Positions 11,326 to 21,440 of a DNA stretch of 64,000 nucleotides are shown here, in pieces. Under the pieces are notes generated by a model, which worked only from the letters and a program-made list of their open reading frames with translations, did not search any database and had not been told where the DNA came from. A program made the position numbers and the translations under genes. This DNA is from Eriocheir sinensis. Its lineage: Eukaryota; Arthropoda; Malacostraca; Decapoda; Varunidae. The stretch spans positions 17,865,831-17,929,830 of the forward strand of contig NC_066520.1 of assembly GCF_024679095.1 (NCBI RefSeq). Direction: 5' to 3'. Every line of letters begins with the position of its first letter. Positions within the stretch are counted from its first letter, which is position 1.

Positions 11326-11680
11326 TGAAGGGTCAACTACAACATTCTGAGGGGCGTTTACTGAGCTTCCTTCCGTTCGCATGTTGGAATTACTGAGCTG
11401 TTTGGGCGCCACTTACTCTCCCAGCATTTATCACATTGATGCTGGCAAGATACTAACACTATAATATGTAATTGTTATTCATAAGATGTTAATACTTTTA
11501 AAGGGGTGACTACGACATTCTGAGGGACGTTTAGTACCTAACCTTCCGTTCACACGTTGGAGTTACTAAGCTGTTAAGAGGCCGTTACTCGCTCATCATT
11601 TACCCCCTTGATGAGCGCTTTATGCTGGAAGATACCAGTGTAATAATAGGTAATTGTCACTCATGAGATGTTAATATAAA
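11326..11680 (+). repeat. 173-bp tandem duplication
   Basis: ACATTCTGAGGG occurs near 11341 and 11514. Both units continue through CCTTCCGTTC, TTGGA, TTACT and AAGCTG/GAGCTG to an AAGATGTTAATA or GAGATGTTAATA end. Divergence is considerable. Confidence 0.9.
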
Positions 11681-11879
11681 TTCTGTGAAGCATCCATTTA
11701 AGGGTTTGATATAGAATTAGTGTTTTCATCCCACGACTAATCAGTTCATCCCACGGTCATAATGTACACATTTTCGTAGTTCTCAAGACAGTTTCCTTTT
11801 CTTCCCACTCTTGATGTTGGCTGGGGGTTGGCGCAGCTGGGTCTGTTATCTCAAATCGTGATCATATATATTATTCTTA

Positions 11880-12020
11880 TACAGCAAGGGAGGCAGCTCA
11901 TGGGCAAAAAAACAAAAACAACAAAAAAAGAAGGCTACAGGCTGCTCCGACATAAGAAAACAGAACGAGAGGCTAGAAGAGAGGTCGATTTCGGGTAGGG
12001 AGGTCTTCTGATACTCTCCT
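11880..12020 (+). mobile_element. SINE-like family S, copy 2 (extended)
   Basis: ACAGCAAGGGAGGCAGCTC and GGGC are followed by an A-rich stretch and GGCTGCTCC. It then continues to AGAAGAGAGGTCGATTTCGGG, matching the 3' part seen in copies at 13144, 18951 and 54682. It is diverged but longer than most copies. Confidence 0.7.
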
Positions 12021-12080
12021 CGTTGCAAATACATTCATACACGATCAAAAATAACAACAACCATATATAGAGTATCAGAA
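12004..12080. repeat. 13-bp inverted repeat (foldback)
   Basis: CTTCTGATACTCT at 12004-12016 is perfectly inverted as AGAGTATCAGAAG at 12068-12080, with a 51-bp loop. It overlaps the end of the preceding element. Confidence 0.8.
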
Positions 12081-12122
12081 GGGAATATCCACCGAAGAAA
12101 AGAAGGCTGTAGTGCAAAGACT

Positions 12123-12332
12123 CTACAACACTCCCTTGGTGTGGGTGAAGGCGAAGGCCAATACTTGATTTAATAATTTTCTACCAGCGTTCATAATTTC
12201 CTCCGCATCCGCCTCATAACTGCTACAAACGAGGGGGTCATTAGCTTCGTTTCCAGCACGCACGGATTTCCGGGGAGTGCTGTGAGGCATACCAAACACT
12301 GTACTTATGATCTGGAGCGGCGGAGGAAGACC
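12123..12332 (-). CDS. candidate 3'-terminal exon, unknown protein
   Basis: On the minus strand, a T-rich tract ending GCTTATCAAG precedes 12332 as a possible splice acceptor. The following 70 codons are open to a stop at 12123 and are not low complexity. Readable parts are GLPPPLQIISTVFGMPHSTP and YEADAEEIMNAGRKLLNQVL. If an upstream ATG at 12362 is used instead, the product has 79 residues with a hydrophobic start (MIIFVLLLI), which could suggest a signal peptide. Phase 0 at the acceptor matches the phase 0 end of the candidate exon at 30338-30428. No family recognised. Confidence 0.35.
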   Translation of the reverse strand, partial: GLPPPLQIISTVFGMPHSTPRKSVRAGNEANDPLVCSSYEADAEEIMNAGRKLLNQVLAFAFTHTKGVL

Positions 12333-12362
12333 CTTGATAAGCAATAAAACAAAAATAATCAA

Positions 12363-12722
12363 ACTTGGTAAAACTTTAACCTAGATATTTTGCTCATGAT
12401 TTACTTTTATATTTGAAGAGATAGTAAGGGTTATGGTGGTGATGGTGGTAGTTTGGTAAAAAGAGGGAAATGAAGATAAAGAAAGAGAGGGAAGGGAGGG
12501 AATGACACTGGTGATAATGGGAGTTAGAGGTTGTGGTTTATAGACAGTATCTTCACACCATTCATCCCATTTTCTTTTTCTAGAGCAGATATCCAGGAAT
12601 GAAATTATAACAAAACTTGCCTAACAATTAACAGATCTAAAATTGGTATCAAAAACACGAATATCCGAGCAAAACAACTCTTTTTTTTCATATATTTTTT
12701 GCCGAGATCTTTAACCTAGAAA
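12363..12722. other. AT-rich unique sequence
   Basis: No feature recognised. Confidence 0.6.
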
Positions 12723-12760
12723 CACACCCACCCACCCACCCACCCACACACACACACACT
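12723..12760. repeat. (CCCA)n then (CA)n
   Basis: Tetranucleotide units pass directly into CA units, abutting the T-run of the next element. Confidence 0.95.
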
Positions 12761-12832
12761 TTTTTTTTTTACAACAAGCTCAAGGGCACAAAAAAAAGGA
12801 AACAAAAAAAAAAACAAAAAAACGCTACTCAT
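12761..12832 (+). mobile_element. SINE-like family S, copy 3
   Basis: T-run, ACAACAAGCTCAAGGGCACA, A-rich middle, then CGCTACTCATG. It is truncated and lacks the 3' half. Confidence 0.65.
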
Positions 12833-13143
12833 GCATAGTTTCATTTTTTTTTTCGAGATCGCGTGTCAATGTGTGTCGATGGATGTGGAAACTAAACAAC
12901 AGGTAGACTGGGGTTACCTGTACGTGCGCGTGTCACGGTTAGGTTAGGCAAGGCGTCTTTACCTGCTAACGAGGGGCTCCGGGGCCAAGTAAACGGATAT
13001 GAGCACAGTAGCATAGCGTATCACGTCTATAATGCCTACCGTTGCCCCGTGTTTTACCGCCATTACACTCATTTCCCCCTTCAACAAGCCACTGACACCA
13101 CCACCACCCCCACCACTCCCACCACCACTACCATCACCACTCC
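12833..13143. other. unique sequence ending in ACC triplets
   Basis: Lies between two oppositely oriented S-family copies. ACC-rich sequence occupies 13092-13140. A minus-strand frame here is Gly-rich from the triplets and not convincing. Confidence 0.55.
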
Positions 13144-13276
13144 ATCCGATATTGACCTCTCTTTTGGCCACTCATCTCTGCTTTTCTTTTTTATTTGAGT
13201 AGTGCTTAGAGAGATTTTTTGCGTGTGTTCTCATTTTTTTTTACCCTTGAGCTGCTTCCTTTACTCTATAACAAAA
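13144..13276 (-). mobile_element. SINE-like family S, copy 4
   Basis: Reverse orientation. GACCTCTCTTTTGGCCACTC marks the element's 3' part, and TTACCCTTGAGCTGCTTCCT its 5' part. Directly preceded by an ACC microsatellite, as the 54.7-kb copy is preceded by AGT triplets. Confidence 0.72.
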
Positions 13277-13542
13277 ACTATCACCCCCTCGTCAATCCTC
13301 GTAGCTGTCACCATTACTATAAAAAAGACCATCACTATATTTGCTTCACTTTCATTACTATCACCATCACCATCACTATCATCACGAAAGTTACCGTATA
13401 TATATAACCATTTCTGCAAGCACCATCATCATCACCATCACCAACGTCACCACACACCACTACACACCAACGGGTCACCATCACCACTGCGCAAATCTAC
13501 TCAAATGAACCCATGGAAGGAGAGAGAGAGAGGGGGAGAGGA

Positions 13543-13543
<1 letters not shown>
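13277..13543. other. imperfect (ATC)/(ACC) repeats
   Basis: Degenerate ATCACC triplets with short unique stretches. No gene. Confidence 0.75.

Positions 13544-13614
<71 letters not shown>
13544..13614. repeat. (CA)n microsatellite
   Basis: About 35 CA units. Confidence 0.98.
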
Positions 13615-13617
<3 letters not shown>

Positions 13618-13735
13618 TGGAAGAGTGAAGGGGGAGGTGACAAGGCTAAGCGTAGTTGGAGGCGATGTGTCAAAACCCGAAGTTCAGCTGAAATGAGAAC
13701 CTTTGAAAGTGACCTAAAAAATGGGAGGTTCGAAA

Positions 13736-13737
<2 letters not shown>

Positions 13738-13781
<44 letters not shown>

Positions 13782-13782
13782 G

Positions 13783-13817
<35 letters not shown>

Positions 13818-13902
13818 GCTACTACTACTACTACTACTACTACTGCTACTGCTACTACTACTACTACTACTACTACTACACACACACACACACACACACA
13901 CA
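13738..13902. repeat. (CTA)n joined to (CA)n
   Basis: CTA triplets with occasional CTG at 13738-13878 are followed at once by CA units to 13902. Confidence 0.97.
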
Positions 13903-13989
13903 TATGGACCTCCCACCCCCCAACACACACATAACACACCTGCCCAGACCACCCTCTTAATTATACCTGTGTTGGGGGCTGGCTGGGAA

Positions 13990-14330
13990 GGGAAAGGAGT
14001 GAGTGACTAAGTAGGCAGAGGACTTGAGACTGGGCGAAGGTGAAAGGTGGGCGGTGAGGAGGGATGGGGAGACGTACGCAAGGGGGAGACAGACGAAAGG
14101 GATGGCAAGGGAGGGAAGAGGAGCAGGGAGAGGGAGGGAAGAGGAGCAGGGAGAGGGAGGGAAGAGGAACAGGGAGAGAGATGGAAGAGGGGCAAGGAAA
14201 GGGATGGAAGAGGAACATACGCAGCAATGACGGGTAGATAGATAGGCGTATAGGCACAAAAAGATGGATAGGGATGAAAAAAGGAAAGAGGTATACTGGA
14301 AGGGTTACTGACAATCAAATAGCGAATAAA
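13990..14330 (+). repeat. purine-rich tract with 23-bp minisatellite
   Basis: Within it, at about 14098-14215, GGGAGAGGGAGGGAAGAGGA-type units repeat about every 23 bp, four to five times. Confidence 0.88.
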
Positions 14331-14459
14331 TGAAGACAGATAAGATAGAGGTGATAGTGTTAGACGAAGAGTTAAAACACAGTGAAAAGGTAACGTGTAA
14401 ATAGATTATGATTATGTTATAGTTATGGCAGAGCAAGGAAAGGTTTTGGATAGAAGAAT

Positions 14460-15175
14460 AACGCAGAGTGAAGGGAGGAAGGGAAGGGAAGGAGAAGGAG
14501 AGATGAAGGAATAGCGAAAAAGTTGGCTTGACGCATCGATTCTCATGGCAAGGCTAAAGCATAGGCAAGGTGGTCATTACGAGGGTGACGTAACGCACGG
14601 TACGGCGACGATCTGTGTGTAGGGAATATAACGAAGAAAACGGGAAGCAACGAAAGAGAACGGAGGAGAGTGAAAACGGGAAGGAACGACAGAGAATGGA
14701 GGAGAGTGAAGAAAAAAGGAGAAAACAGAAGAAAGGAAGGAGAGTGAAGAAAAGGGGAAGAGGAAGGTAGGAAGGACAATGAGGAACCAGGAAAGAGAGG
14801 AAGAAAGGAAGGAGATAAACAAGAAGGAACGGAAAATATAAAAAGGGAACGGAGGGAACGGGAGGGAACGGGAAGAAAGAAAGTGAGGGATTGAACAGAA
14901 AGGGAGGAAAACAAGGAAAAGGAAGTAAAGTTAACGGAGAGAACGGAAGAAAAGAAGGAAGGGGAATAATAAGAAAAGGAAAGGGAAATAGATAGAGCGA
15001 GGGAAAAAAAGGAAACCGGAGTAAACGGAAAGGAAAAGGGGAAGAGGGAGTGAAGAAATTAAAATGAAAGGGAGAAAGAAAGGAAGAGAAAGGAAAGTAG
15101 AGGGAACAACTAAAAGGAGGCAAGGAAGAACAGGCAAAGAGGAACGGAAGAAGAGGAGGTTTATGAAAAAAGTGG
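14460..15175 (+). repeat. 700-bp polypurine tract
   Basis: Strong A/G bias on the plus strand with diverged internal repeats marked by GAACGGAGGAGAGTGAA. Long minus-strand frames are Phe/Ser/Leu/Pro low complexity. Confidence 0.9.
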
Positions 15176-15184
15176 GTTCATATC

Positions 15185-15189
<5 letters not shown>

Positions 15190-15230
<41 letters not shown>

Positions 15231-15531
15231 CGCGCCCTTCGTAGACCAATTGTAAGTCGTAAGTCAAACGTAACAAATCACTATGACACAAAGAGAGAGA
15301 GAGAGAGAGAGAGAGAGTGTGTTCGGCACGCCACCACAGTCACCCCAGCTCTCTTCTCTCTCTCTGAAATGACGCGTTCTGTTCTAAAAATCGCTCAAAA
15401 ATAACAAAGGAGTATTTTTTGTCGTGTGTGTGTATGTGTGTGTATGTGTGTGTGTTTGTGTGTGTGTGTGTGTCCTTCACGAGGCTACACAGGTGTGCCA
15501 AGGTTTTTACGTCTCATTAACACGTTCATGA

Positions 15532-15574
<43 letters not shown>

Positions 15575-15896
15575 TTATAAGGGTCATTAACATATAGGCG
15601 AACGGAGAAGGCGAGGGCGCTGTTAGTTTCAGACACCCGACGCTATCCATTAACATATGTAACCTACCTTTGTATTCCTTTTTTACTCTTATTCCCTTTT
15701 ACTTTTACTCTAACCTAACTCTAACCTAAACAAACGATCAGTCACGAACGCAAACTTATAAAATAAACTCTACACATCCCGTTTTCTATCAGGTAAAGCG
15801 AATTAGAGGAGTTAGCCGTAAAAGTTCCCGGAGGAGTCAGTTTTCTCTCACGCTCGCCAGTGGACAGAGAAACCATGAGAGCGAGAGAGAACGAGC

Positions 15897-15935
<39 letters not shown>

Positions 15936-15936
15936 G
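15190..15936. repeat. cluster of CT, GA and GT arrays with a G-run
   Basis: CT at 15190-15227, GA at 15292-15317, imperfect GT at 15424-15473, GA at 15536-15570, and GA at 15899-15925 running into about 12 G at 15925-15937. The unique stretch 15571-15890 between them shows no gene. Confidence 0.93.
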
Positions 15937-16179
15937 GTGAGGTTGGGTTAATGGATGAATCGAAGTCAGGAGATAAATTTTCTATGATTAACGATTAAGA
16001 GCCAAGACAGTGCAGTAACCTCAACACCTCTTATCAGGGCGCCCCGGTAATGGATGAGTGAGGTTGCAGAAAGGAGGAGGAGGAGGAGGAGGAGGAAGAT
16101 GAGAAGACGAAGAAGTGGAAGACTGCAGTGTAAGAGGGAAGGATGACCACGAGGAATAATTGAAGAAGAAGAGGAGGAG

Positions 16180-16600
16180 GAGGAAACATGGAAACATGGA
16201 CTAGCAGGCAGCAGAAAGCCTGTTGGCTCATTACTAGGCTGCCTGCGTTCAGTGATTTAATTAATCCGTTTGCCATAGGAGTGGCTTGCAGGGAAGGATT
16301 AAAGCACTTGTGTACCTACTCTTGGGAACGTTCAGTTCACACCCGTTGCAGCAAAGTGGCGATCAATGCGTTTCTTGAAGGAGTTGATGGTCTCTGCGCT
16401 AACCACTTCTGCAGGAAGGCTGTTCCAGTGGCGAACAACTCTATTCGAGAAATAACTCCTGCCGATGTCGGTATTGCATCGCTTTGCTTGAATTGTTTTT
16501 CCGTTGTTTCTTGTTCTCAGGTTAGTTTGTAGCGTGAAGAGTTTGGAGTGATCAACGTTGCTGAGCTTGTTCAGGAGGAAGAGGAAGTGCAGGGGAATGA
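16180..16600 (-). mobile_element. 3' end of a non-LTR retrotransposon (CR1/L2/Jockey-like group)
   Basis: On the minus strand a reverse-transcriptase C-terminal tail is followed by about 150 bp without a frame. The element ends in two 8-bp units, CATGTTTC, at about 16182-16198. Short terminal tandem repeats are known for CR1-type elements. The 5' part is missing, as expected from incomplete reverse transcription, and upstream sequence merges into a GA-rich tract. The clade is inferred from the tail motif, not tested. Confidence 0.75.
16332..16577 (-). pseudogene. truncated reverse-transcriptase C-terminus
   Basis: The frame is open to TGA at 16334-16332. It contains SYFSNRVVRHWNSLPAEVV followed by SAETINSFKKRIDRHF, the conserved tail pattern (NRVV..WN.LP..VV.A..I.SFK.R.D) found at the end of many CR1/L2-type ORF2 proteins. 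Upstream, the frame passes through LLNKLSNVDHSKLFTLQTNL and then into low-complexity sequence. Catalytic reverse-transcriptase and endonuclease domains are absent, so it is a dead fragment. The intact tail frame suggests a fairly young insertion. Confidence 0.8.
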
Positions 16601-16729
16601 GGAGAAGGAGGAAAAGAAAAATGTGAAGATAATCATTATGAGTTAAGAAGAGAAGGGAAAGAAAGAGAAGAAAAAGAAGACTGAGAGGGAGGGAAGTGAG
16701 ATAAATTAGGGGGGGATAGCGAGAGGAAA

Positions 16730-16981
<252 letters not shown>

Positions 16982-17140
16982 ACCCCTCCTACCCCTAACA
17001 CACAGAACACAATCAAAACACCATTACCACCACCAAAAACAACAACAATAACAACAACAAAAAAAACTCGAACAAAACGTCTATGAAGAAGGAGAAGGAA
17101 GACGAAAAAAAAAGTCTTTCTCTTCCTTTTCCTTTCACTT

Positions 17141-17209
<69 letters not shown>
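17141..17209. repeat. (CA)n microsatellite
   Basis: About 34 CA units. Confidence 0.98.
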
Positions 17210-17210
<1 letters not shown>

Positions 17211-17940
17211 ACGCCCACCACCATCACCTCCTCCCCCTCCTCCTTTCCTGTTAAACAAAAGAGTATCGCTATCTTCGCCCTTGACACGGTGGCGACATCT
17301 GGAGGGGGTGGCGGAAAGGGGGAAAGAAGGGGAGGAGAGAGAGAGAGCGGGGGGATCACGTATACATTGCAATATCTCACTACCATTCACAGGCGATTAG
17401 ATCCCCTTTAATGGCGTTCGGTGCTACACAATGACTCGATTACAACGCTCTGTTTTGGCTGAGAGGAAGTGTCGATTGGAAGGGGGAGGGGGAGGAAAAG
17501 GGTTGAAGGAGAGGAGGAGGATGGGGAATAGAGGATGGGGATGAAAGGGGAGGAGAGAGAAACAGAGGAGGAGAAATAGTAGTAGTAGTAGTAGTAGTAG
17601 GAGTGAGTGTGTGTGTGTGTATGTGACAAAATCATAAAGGAAACAACAGAAGAATAAAGAGATTGAGGAAGAGAAAGGAAAAAAAAGGAGAGAGAGAAGG
17701 AAATGAGATGGGGAAAGAAAATAATTCAGAAAACAACAAAATAATAGAGGAGGTGAAATGAAAAGTAGAGAGAGAGGGAAGGAGAGGAAATAAGGAAAGA
17801 AAATGGTAAAGAACACAACAAAAGAATAGAGGAGGAAACAGATAGAGGTGAAAAAAAGGAAAACGAGAGAGAGAGGGGAGGAAATAAGATAAGGGGAGAC
17901 AGGTAAATAGATAGATAGAGAGAGGGAGAGAAAAAAAAGC
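17210..17940. other. purine-rich sequence with (AGT)n
   Basis: AGT triplets at 17577-17600 and GT units at 17606-17622. From 17623 to 17940 diverged purine-rich units carry GAAAACAACAAAATAATAGAGG-like and AACACAACAAAAGAATAGAGG-like words about 80-100 bp apart. No gene. Confidence 0.8.
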
Positions 17941-17959
17941 TCCCACACACCCTTACCAT

Positions 17960-18690
17960 AACACCACACACGCACCATCATCCACTTTGTCTCTCCACTC
18001 CTCCACTTTCCCTCACTACACTCCTCCACATTGTTCCTCCGATTCTTCACTTTCCCTTCTCATAATGCGATTGCTCCTCCAACCCTCCACTTTCCCTTTA
18101 CACAACCCATTTGACCTCCTCCTTTCCTCCCTTTTTTTCCTCCCACGCCCTTTTTCTTCTTCTTCCTTCGCCTATATCCCCTTCTTCTTCCTCCATCTAT
18201 CTTTCCTCTTTTTCCTCCCTTCATTCTTTTCTTCTTCCCTTTCTACATCTTCCATTGATCCCCTTTTTCTTCCTCGCCTATCTTCTTTTTCTTCCTCTTC
18301 CTACCTTTCCTCTTTTTTTCCTTCCATCTTCCTTTTTTTTTCCACACACGACACCTTTCTCTTTCTTATACCTCCTCCTTTCCTCCCCTTTTCCTCCTAC
18401 ACTCTTCTTTTTCTTCCTTCATCTACGTTTCTCCCTTTCTCTTCCTTCACCATCCTCCCTTCGTCCCAATACCAGACATCTTTCTCTCCCTTCTATCTCC
18501 TCTTTTCATCCCCTCTTCCTTCTCACACCCTTCTTCTTCCTCCATATACCTTTCCCCTTTACCTCCCTTCTTCCCTCTCTCTCTCTCTCCTTACAAATAC
18601 GACACCTTTCTCCTCATCCTACCTCGACCTACCTACCTGCCTACCTTTCCTTTACCTTTCAACTCTTACCTCTTATCTCCCGGCTTCTTT
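17960..18690 (+). repeat. pyrimidine-rich tract
   Basis: About 700 bp of C/T-rich mosaic (CTTCCTCC, TTTTTC, CTCCTTTCC). Frames of 261 and 234 codons here are Ser/Phe/Leu/Pro low complexity from the composition. Confidence 0.88.
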
Positions 18691-18818
18691 ACACTCTACA
18701 CCAGGGCAACTCAACTATTATGAGCAAAGGTCTAGTTGGGAAAGTTCGAATTTATGGCAGAGGTCAAGATAAATATTGTAATTGGACTCCAGGCTCCAGG
18801 GGTAGAAAAATATAATTG

Positions 18819-18933
18819 AATAACATGGTCCTGGCTATTCATTCTTGCAAGTGTATTACCTCGACTGACTGCATCCCCGAAAGTCAGTCGAGGATATACT
18901 CTTGCCAGAATTCATCACCAGTACCATGTTATT
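18819..18933. repeat. 115-bp imperfect palindrome
   Basis: Arms of about 52 bp are inverted around an 11-bp loop (GCATCCCCGAA). The inner arm CCTCGACTGACT is perfect; outer parts such as GCAAG.GTAT and AATAACATGGT are imperfect. It sits 17 bp before an S-family copy. It could be a foldback element or, if transcribed, a hairpin RNA precursor. Confidence 0.85.
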
Positions 18934-18950
18934 TTATTTATCTATTTATT

Positions 18951-19068
18951 TTTTTACAGCAAAGGAGTCAGTTCAAGGGCATAAAAAAAAGGAAACAATG
19001 AAAAAAAGCCCGCTACTCACTGCTCCTGAAAAGGGTTAGAGGAGTGGCCGAAAGATAGGTCAATTTCT
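18951..19068 (+). mobile_element. SINE-like family S, copy 5 (best preserved)
   Basis: TTTTTACAGCAAAGGAGTCA, TTCAAGGGCATAAAAAAAAG, GCCCGCTACTCACTGCTCC, then GAGTGGCCGAAAGATAGGTC and AATTTC. All blocks of the family are present in order within about 118 bp. Confidence 0.8.
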
Positions 19069-19312
19069 ACTCGTATATCTATATCTGGAGTCTGGGGTCC
19101 AGCTACAACACTCAGAAGGTCCGGATTTGAACCATGGGCCGCCAGTTGAGTAGCCTTGCTGTGCACCTTTCCTTATCTCATCCTCAACACAGGACCTTCT
19201 TGTTTTTTCTTCTCTCTCTCGTCTCTTCCCTTTTCCCCCATTCTCCCTTCTTCCTCTCTAAATTAAACCTTAAATCCCTTACATAAACACCACTTCAGAT
19301 TTCTATTAACTC
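19069..19312 (-). other. unique sequence with tRNA-like B box
   Basis: The minus strand has GGTTCAAATCC at 19133-19123, an exact Pol III B-box match. AGAAGGTCC (19114-19122) is inverted as GGACCTTCT (19192-19200), giving an 87-bp interval like a class II tRNA. I find no good A box, and the T-stem pairs poorly. At best it is a decayed tRNA-derived sequence. Confidence 0.25.
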
Positions 19313-19380
19313 ACCTCCTCCTCCTCCTCCTCCTCCTACCCTTCTTCTTTACTCTCTTCCTCCTCCTCCTCCTCCTCCTT
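19313..19380. repeat. (TCC)n, two patches
   Basis: TCC triplets at 19313-19337 and 19358-19380. Confidence 0.93.
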
Positions 19381-19505
19381 CACTCTCGCTAAAATATGGT
19401 CTGCAAAAGCTACAAGAATGTTTGCTAGTCATTGGCCATTCTTTTTTTTGTTTTTTTTTTTTGCTTATGTTCGTGTGTGGCTGACCCCAAGGCCTTTCAG
19501 TACGG

Positions 19506-19510
<5 letters not shown>

Positions 19511-19600
<90 letters not shown>

Positions 19601-19643
19601 TAAAAGAGATACGACACCATTGATAAAGATTTAAAGAGATTCT

Positions 19644-19683
<40 letters not shown>

Positions 19684-19781
19684 TTGCGAAACGTCGGGTA
19701 ATGAAAAGAGTCGGATCCGAAACTGTTAGATTGAGTACGATTCGATTCAGTGTCTCGTTTGTAATGGATGAACCGATGTCT

Positions 19782-19825
<44 letters not shown>
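19511..19825. repeat. (GA)n, (GT)n, (GA)n cluster
   Basis: GA at 19511-19597 (about 43 units), GT at 19647-19682, GA at 19786-19825. Confidence 0.97.
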
Positions 19826-19830
<5 letters not shown>

Positions 19831-19854
19831 TACTCTCATCATATATATCTCCCA

Positions 19855-20360
19855 CCTTCCATCTCTCCCTTCCTCCCTCATTCGATCTTCACTCTCCCTT
19901 CCTCTCCCTCCTTCCCTCTTTACTCTCCCTCTCTCTCTTCTTCCATCTCTTCTCTCCCTTTCCTCCTCTTCCTCCTTCCCTCTTTCCTCTCCCTCTCTTC
20001 CTCCATCTCTACTCTCCCTTTTCTCCTCTTCCTCCTTCCCTTTTTACTCTCCCTTCCTTTCTTCCTTCATCTCTTCTCTCCCTTCATTCTCTTCCTCCTT
20101 CCCATCTTTCTGTCCCTCCCTCTCTTCTTCCATTCTACTATCTCTTCATTTTCTTCCTTCTTCCCTCTTTACTTTCCCTCCCTCTCTTCCATTTCCACTC
20201 TCCTTCCTCTTCCTCCTTCCCTTTTTCTCCTCTCCCTCTTCTATCTCACCTCTCCCTTCATCCTCCTCCTTCCCTCTTTCTCCTCTCCCTCCCTCTCTTC
20301 CATCTCACCTCTCCCTTCATCTTCCTGCTTCCCTCTTTCCACTCCCTTCCTCTCCTATAT
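19855..20360 (+). repeat. pyrimidine minisatellite
   Basis: C/T-only units of roughly 50-65 bp, marked by CTCCTTCCCTCTTT and TTCCATCTC, repeat about nine times with variation. Confidence 0.9.
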
Positions 20361-20589
20361 AGATTTCGTAGCTAAGGTGATAAAAGCGAGTGGGTGAAAG
20401 GCTAGAGGAAACACAGAATGACTCAGAACAAAGCGCAGAGTTAACTAGATGTGATACAGATGAATTCCTTCCTTTCTCACACTTCCTTCCTCGCTTTTCT
20501 CTTCTCCCTTTCTTCTTCCCACCCTCCTGTCTTCCTCTTCCTCTTGAACGTATAGCTGTGAGTGAAGAAGGAGACGTGCATGCAAGTTA
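20361..20589. other. unique sequence
   Basis: No feature recognised. Confidence 0.55.
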
Positions 20590-21130
20590 AGAGGAGGAGG
20601 AGGAGGAAGAGGAGGGGGAGGACGCGGCAGTGACCCATGAGTCAAGGCAATAAGGAAGAAATGGAGGAAGAAGGAAAGAAGGGAGAGGAAAGATGGAAGA
20701 AGGAAGAAGATGAAGGGAGAGAAGAGATGGAAGAAGAGAAGAAAGGAAGAGTAAATATGAAGAGAGAGAAAGAGGAGAAGAGGGGAGAGGAGAGGAAAGA
20801 TGGGAGAAAGAAAGAAGGAAGAAAACGGGGAGAGAAAAATTAAAGGAGGGAGAGAAATATGAGTGTGAGAGAGAAAAGGCATGAGAGAGGAGAGGGAGAG
20901 AGAGAACAAGATAACGTTATATAGAGACGCGATAAGGAAAAAAAATGTAAGAAAGAAGAAAAGAGAACAAGAAAAAGATACCAACACAGAAGAAAAAAAA
21001 GGTAAAAAAAGAAAGAAAGAAGAAAACAAAGAGGATGAAAAACTGAGACGAAGAGAAAGAAAGAAAAAGAAAACAGAAAATAAACAAGACCTCGCGTGAT
21101 ACATATGGAGAAAGAGAGAGAGAAAAAAAG

Positions 21131-21217
<87 letters not shown>

Positions 21218-21256
21218 CCGAAATGGCGTAAGAACAACAAGATATAAACAACAACA

Positions 21257-21304
<48 letters not shown>
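20590..21304. repeat. purine tract ending in a (GA)n/(CT)n inverted pair
   Basis: A/G-rich sequence at 20590-21138. GA units at 21139-21213 and CT units at 21260-21304 are complementary across a 46-bp spacer. Confidence 0.94.
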
Positions 21305-21306
<2 letters not shown>

Positions 21307-21440
21307 CGACCTGGTTCCTTCATCGCCTCCTTCGGGTTCCTTCAGGAGTCTGTGGTCTTCTGCTATCGGTCGAGGCTGATAAGAGGCCCATTATGGTTCG
21401 CAGGGCAGGAAGGGGCCAGGGAGACGATAAATCATGGCTC
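21305..21440. other. unique G+C-rich patch
   Basis: Mixed composition between two simple repeats. A short plus frame exists, but no splice sites or family support it. Confidence 0.5.

Noticed and set aside
18702..18800. hAT-type transposon end
   Set aside because: CAGGGCAACTCAAC followed by GAGCAAAGG resembles a hAT tip, but no second end or 8-bp target duplication is visible.
19114..19200. Functional tRNA gene
   Set aside because: B box and 9-bp end pairing are present, but there is no A box and the T-arm does not pair.
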